NCBI GenBank assembly: GCA_947457385.1
Contig: CANGUX010000005.1
Location: 1-48,826 of the forward strand
Reading direction: 5' to 3'
Source of the DNA: Holosporales bacterium
Lineage (GTDB): Bacteria; Pseudomonadota; Alphaproteobacteria; Holosporales; Holosporaceae
DNA length: 48,826 nucleotides
Made by a program: the position numbers and the translations under genes
Notes under the pieces: generated by a model
Seen by the model: the letters and a program-made list of their open reading frames with translations, nothing else
Databases searched by the model: none
Told to the model about the DNA's origin: nothing
Part shown: piece after piece, positions 46,219 to 48,826 of the stretch
Layout: each line of letters begins with the position of its first letter
How positions within the stretch are numbered: position 1 is the stretch's first letter

Positions 46219-46713
46219 ATGAAAAAAACACTATTACTAATTGCTTTGGTATGTGCAGGACAGGCTTTTGCAGAGTGTCCAAATCGTATAGGCAAATGCC
46301 TCTCAAAAACCAAGAAGGAAATACCAGGAGATTGGACCATTAACTATCATTCACCCGGATGGAATCCAATGGAATGTGTTCCTATGCAAGATTTCGCAGG
46401 AAAATCCGTTAAAGTTGTAAAGCAAGCTTGCATTAACGCAGGTGGGGTCGCTTTAGAAGTGCCTGAAGCTGGTATTAGCTTTGGAGAAGGAGTTAAAGGG
46501 TTTGCTGAAGAAGCACCTAAAGTTGCAGACAAACTTGAAAAAACACTTAATATCTTGACCGGTAATGCACCAAAATCTGCCACCGTTGAAGAAATTAAGA
46601 AAGGCTTAGCCGCAAGCGATATTAAATTGGCTGAAGCCATTAAGCAAAGAGAAGCTTCTAAAGTGACACCTTCTTTGGATAAGAGCAATTACGGAAAAAG
46701 CAACGAAGTTTAA
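46219..46713 (+). CDS. Tandem exported four-cysteine protein 1 (unrecognised family)
   Basis: A 164-residue protein of no family I recognise. The signal peptide (residues 1-18, MKKTLLLIALVCAGQAFA) ends at AFA|E. Mature cysteines are C20, C27, C53 and C71, the same C-x6-C-x25-C-x17-C layout as in the two genes that follow. After these comes the motif GISFGEGVKGFAEEAPKVADKLEK (about 86-109), shared with protein 2, and then a charged Lys/Glu/Ala-rich tail of about 50 residues unique to this copy. The ribosome site is AAAAAAGGAAA, nearly identical in all three genes. The gene is 33 bases upstream of copy 2. Confidence 0.7.
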   Translation: MKKTLLLIALVCAGQAFAECPNRIGKCLSKTKKEIPGDWTINYHSPGWNPMECVPMQDFAGKSVKVVKQACINAGGVALEVPEAGISFGEGVKGFAEEAPKVADKLEKTLNILTGNAPKSATVEEIKKGLAASDIKLAEAIKQREASKVTPSLDKSNYGKSNEV

Positions 46714-46745
46714 AATTCAAAAAAACCTAAAAAAGGATGATAAAA

Positions 46746-47099
46746 ATGAAAAAAATATTATTATTATTGGCAGTTATAGCTTCAGGCAATGCGTTTGCAG
46801 AATGTGCAGATGCTAGGGGTGATTGTTACAATGCTGCAGGACAAAAAATCGGAAGTTTTGCAGTCAATCAAAAAGCTAATGGCACACCATGGAATTGTGA
46901 GATCATGAAGACAGGAGGAGGAAACTCTCTTGACGTCGCCGAAAGAAAATGTCGTGATATAGGGGGAGTAAAGTTGAACGCTAACGGCGGAATTACTTTC
47001 TTGCAAGGCGTAACTGGAGCCTTCCAAGAAGCTCCAAAAGTAATACAACAAGCTTCTGACATGGCTGGACAATTAGCTCCGCTGGCTGAAGTTCTCTAA
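46746..47099 (+). CDS. Tandem exported four-cysteine protein 2 (unrecognised family)
   Basis: A 117-residue paralogue of the previous gene. The signal peptide MKKILLLLAVIASGNAFA is followed by ECADARGDC, then KIGSFAVNQKANG, CEIMKTGGGNSLDVAERKC and GGVKLN. Cysteines are C20, C27, C51 and C69. The motif GITFLQGVTGAFQEAPKVIQQ is near residues 80-100. An upstream ATG at 46737 exists, but AAGGAT spacing favours 46746. A strong terminator follows before copy 3, so copies 1 and 2 form one unit. Confidence 0.7.
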   Translation: MKKILLLLAVIASGNAFAECADARGDCYNAAGQKIGSFAVNQKANGTPWNCEIMKTGGGNSLDVAERKCRDIGGVKLNANGGITFLQGVTGAFQEAPKVIQQASDMAGQLAPLAEVL

Positions 47100-47123
47100 A
47101 AGTGAGATGATATTGGATCCGAT

Positions 47124-47163
47124 AAGGCTGGATCTTCTTATTTCTTAAGAAGCCAGCTTTTTT
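47124..47163 (+). terminator. Rho-independent terminator after exported protein 2
   Basis: AAGGCTGG and CTTCTT (47124-47139) pair with AAGAAG and CCAGCTT (47148-47159), and T6 follows. It separates copy 2 from copy 3, which implies that copy 3 has its own promoter or depends on read-through. Confidence 0.8.
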
Positions 47164-47218
47164 GGATTGGTCCATTTTTGTATATTGACAAGATTTTTAA
47201 AAGAAAAAAGGAACTTTT

Positions 47219-47473
47219 ATGAAAAGAATAATATTTTTATGGGCGATGTTTGCTTCAAGTCATGCCTTGGCTGAATGTGCTGATAAAAGAATGATGTGTC
47301 TTAATAAAAGGGGCATGAAAATTGGAAAAGACCTTTACGTCAATGCTAAAATGACTTCCCTGTTTGGAGGTTGTGAAATCATGGAAACAGGTGGAGGAAG
47401 ATCCTATGATGTGGTTTTAAAAGAATGCCGTCTTGAAGGCGGTTTTGTGCTGAATCAATATAACGAATGGTAG
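47219..47473 (+). CDS. Tandem exported four-cysteine protein 3, short form (unrecognised family)
   Basis: An 84-residue paralogue with signal peptide MKRIIFLWAMFASSHALA and mature ECADKRMMC, VNAKM, CEIMETGGGRSYDVVLKEC, GGFVLN. Cysteines are C20, C27, C52 and C70. It ends at the point where copies 1 and 2 continue into the F-x-x-GV-x-G-EAPKV segment, so that domain is absent. A GGTAGGG/CCCTACC inverted repeat (47469-47494) overlaps its stop. The facing dsbA stop is 48 bases away. Confidence 0.68.
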   Translation: MKRIIFLWAMFASSHALAECADKRMMCLNKRGMKIGKDLYVNAKMTSLFGGCEIMETGGGRSYDVVLKECRLEGGFVLNQYNEW

Positions 47474-47521
47474 GGAAAACAAGGTATCCCTACCTTGGGG
47501 AAAATCGAATCAAGGTATCAC

Positions 47522-48322
47522 TTAGGGTAATTCAAGAGCCTTTTTTAGCGCTTCTAGCGTATTTGGAAACCCTGAAACGGTCATATATTTTGGATAACTC
47601 CCTTTTTGTTCAGGAGATTTCCTAAGAAAAGTAGGATATCCAGAGATTTGCAGTTCTTTCGCTGCATGATTTACTTCTGAAAGATAAGCTTCGACTTTTG
47701 GACTTTCCATAAGGCTTTTAAACTCTTCTTCTTTAACGCCTAAAAGAGTGGCAATTTTTAAAATATTTTCTTGTTCCAAAGGGTTAACGCGTTCACGCAC
47801 TTTATTGAAAAATCGAGAAAACAAACCTAAACTTTCATCCATCTGCGCTAAGGCAGCTAAGGCTTTGGCCAGGCTGTTGGAAGCTAGATCTTTCGGGCTG
47901 GCAACTAAGAAAATTTCAATGTGGTAATCTGGATTGTTTTCTGAAAAGGTTTTTGCTTGTTTTAAAAATTCCTGGCAGTGTCCACAATAAGGGCTTACAA
48001 ATACATGAATTTTTTCTTTAGATTTTCCCTTGCTTTTAAAAGTAGGTGTTCCTGAAATGGTCAAAAGATTGGGCGATTCTTTGAGTCTTTTTGAAATATG
48101 AGCCGTGGACTTTTGATCTTCTTCATCTGATCTTTTTTGCATGAATTTTTGATGCGATTCCACAATAATTTGAGGCTTTTCCAAAAGGAGTTCTTCAACA
48201 ATCGCTCTGATGGCTTGTTTATCTAAAGATGGATCTTGGCCTGCTTGTGCCAAGCCAGCAAAACAGATGCTAAATACCATAAAAGAAAACAGGCGTGTTC
48301 GTATAACGGGATGAATCATCAT
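47522..48322 (-). CDS. DsbA/ScsC-family periplasmic thiol oxidoreductase
   Basis: A 266-residue exported thioredoxin-fold protein. The signal peptide runs to about residue 27 (FAGLAQA). A helical N-terminal extension (residues 30-75, QAIRAIVEELLLEKPQII) as in Com1, ScsC or BdbD-type proteins precedes the fold. The active site is C113-G-H-C116 (SPYCGHCQEF), and GYPTF near residue 228 supplies the cis-proline. CGHC suits disulfide isomerase or oxidase. The dsbD-like gene at 3835 may keep it reduced. It faces the four-cysteine genes, which are candidate substrates. Confidence 0.88.
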   Translation of the reverse strand: MMIHPVIRTRLFSFMVFSICFAGLAQAGQDPSLDKQAIRAIVEELLLEKPQIIVESHQKFMQKRSDEEDQKSTAHISKRLKESPNLLTISGTPTFKSKGKSKEKIHVFVSPYCGHCQEFLKQAKTFSENNPDYHIEIFLVASPKDLASNSLAKALAALAQMDESLGLFSRFFNKVRERVNPLEQENILKIATLLGVKEEEFKSLMESPKVEAYLSEVNHAAKELQISGYPTFLRKSPEQKGSYPKYMTVSGFPNTLEALKKALELP

Positions 48323-48411
48323 AGTTATGTGTAAAATCAGCGATGGCTTTAGCCTACTTAAAAAGTTCCAATAAAACGTTTATCCTCAGCACCTTATATC
48401 AGAGGGGTAGA

Positions 48412-48801
48412 TTAAAGGGGTGGATGCAGTCTGAAAGGATGGTTCTGCTCTAGCTTGTTCTGGGCCTGTATGCTAAGAACAGCGGTAGGAGACGCCTTGA
48501 GCCGATCTAGGGGAATAGGAATGTCTGTATCTTCGCACAGGCCATAGACCCCGTTTTGAATGCGTTCTAAGGCAGCATCTAGGGCATGGAGGGTCGCTTG
48601 TTCATGATTTAAAAGACTGCATTCTGTAATCCATTGGGTTTCTCTTGCGGCTTTGTTATCTGGATCTTGTTCTTGGGTTTCTTGTCGAATGGTCTCTAAA
48701 ATGCGACGTGCTTCTTCCAGAACCTCTCGGCGTAGTTTTTCTAGTTTTTCACGAAAGTAATGCTGTTGCTGGATCGAAAGGGGTTCTTTTTGAATGTTCA
48801 T
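48412..48801 (-). CDS. dksA: DksA-type RNA polymerase-binding transcription factor
   Basis: A 129-residue DksA/TraR-family protein that binds the RNA polymerase secondary channel and works with ppGpp. A coiled coil spans about residues 12-80 (FREKLEKLRREVLEEARRILE, then ALDAALERIQNGVYGLCEDTD). The C-terminal finger keeps only one Cys (CEDTDIPIPLDRLKASPTAVLSIQAQ), so it probably does not bind zinc by four cysteines; reduced-cysteine forms are known in alphaproteobacteria. It lies 89 bases from the dsbA gene on the same strand. Confidence 0.88.
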   Translation of the reverse strand: MNIQKEPLSIQQQHYFREKLEKLRREVLEEARRILETIRQETQEQDPDNKAARETQWITECSLLNHEQATLHALDAALERIQNGVYGLCEDTDIPIPLDRLKASPTAVLSIQAQNKLEQNHPFRLHPPL

Positions 48802-48826
48802 AATTATCTTTTTTATCTCTATACAT

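Noticed and set aside
47469-47494. GGTAGGG/CCCTACC inverted repeat as a terminator of exported protein 3
   Set aside because: No T-run follows on either strand; it also overlaps the stop codon, so function as a terminator is unsupported.
1-48826. CRISPR array
   Set aside because: No regularly spaced direct repeats with similar-length spacers and no cas gene were seen.

Overview
The window is a stretch of chromosome from an alphaproteobacterium with an AT-leaning, partly eroded genome. Lineage evidence: a Ros/MucR regulator, an alpha-type DUF2232-rplI pair, a solitary gene-transfer-agent-type terminase, a MaeB-type malic enzyme, and a GlpC-like Fe-S protein coupled to DUF3501. Scattered housekeeping genes, pseudogenes and decayed transposases suggest a host-associated lineage such as Holosporales or a relative. 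This placement is inferred from gene content; no rRNA is present.

Layout. 1-2000: two badly decayed IS630-family transposase genes in AT-rich DNA. 2008-5764: an outer-membrane barrel protein with a large Val/Pro/Thr insertion (minus), then dsbD-like and xseB (plus). 6113-8734: beta-carbonic anhydrase, a lone terminase large subunit, and rimM. 8792-15691 (all minus): small exported protein, MFS carrier, an overlapping Fe-S protein/DUF3501/Gfo-Idh trio, then tolQ-tolR-tolA. 15869-24641: hppA, a newly recognised csaA pseudogene, ogt, hscB, clpP, ftsK, msbA and ihfA. 24740-27407: mraY-lptA-lptB with overlapping stop/start codons. 27484-31191: MucR-type regulator, maeB with a truncated C-terminal domain, and mgtE. 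31680-36928: rplA, DedA, waaA, a third IS630 relic, znuB, nusB and greA. 37471-42709: recA, Bcr/CflA-type MFS, rpiB, Sel1 protein and an ABC1/UbiB-family kinase-like protein. 43399-46012: rplI, DUF2232, rpsT, tRNA-Ser(UGA) and efp. 46219-48801: three tandem paralogous exported four-cysteine proteins, a facing DsbA-family gene, and dksA.

Functional threads. The envelope dominates: Tol system, LPS export and Kdo addition (msbA, lptA, lptB, waaA), peptidoglycan (mraY), division (ftsK), and disulfide chemistry (dsbD at one end, dsbA at the other). The most distinctive locus is 46219-48322, where three duplicated exported proteins share a C-x6-C-x(23-25)-C-x17-C pattern beside a thiol oxidoreductase. 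I recognise no family for them.

Decay is visible in several places: three IS630 relics, csaA broken by two frameshifts, an open frame with one internal TAG, a shortened phosphotransacetylase-like tail on maeB, and several gaps of 300-700 bases without recognisable genes. Ribosomal genes have lost their usual neighbours (rimM without rpsP/trmD/rplS, rplA without rplK, rplI-DUF2232 without rpsF/rpsR), which points to extensive rearrangement.
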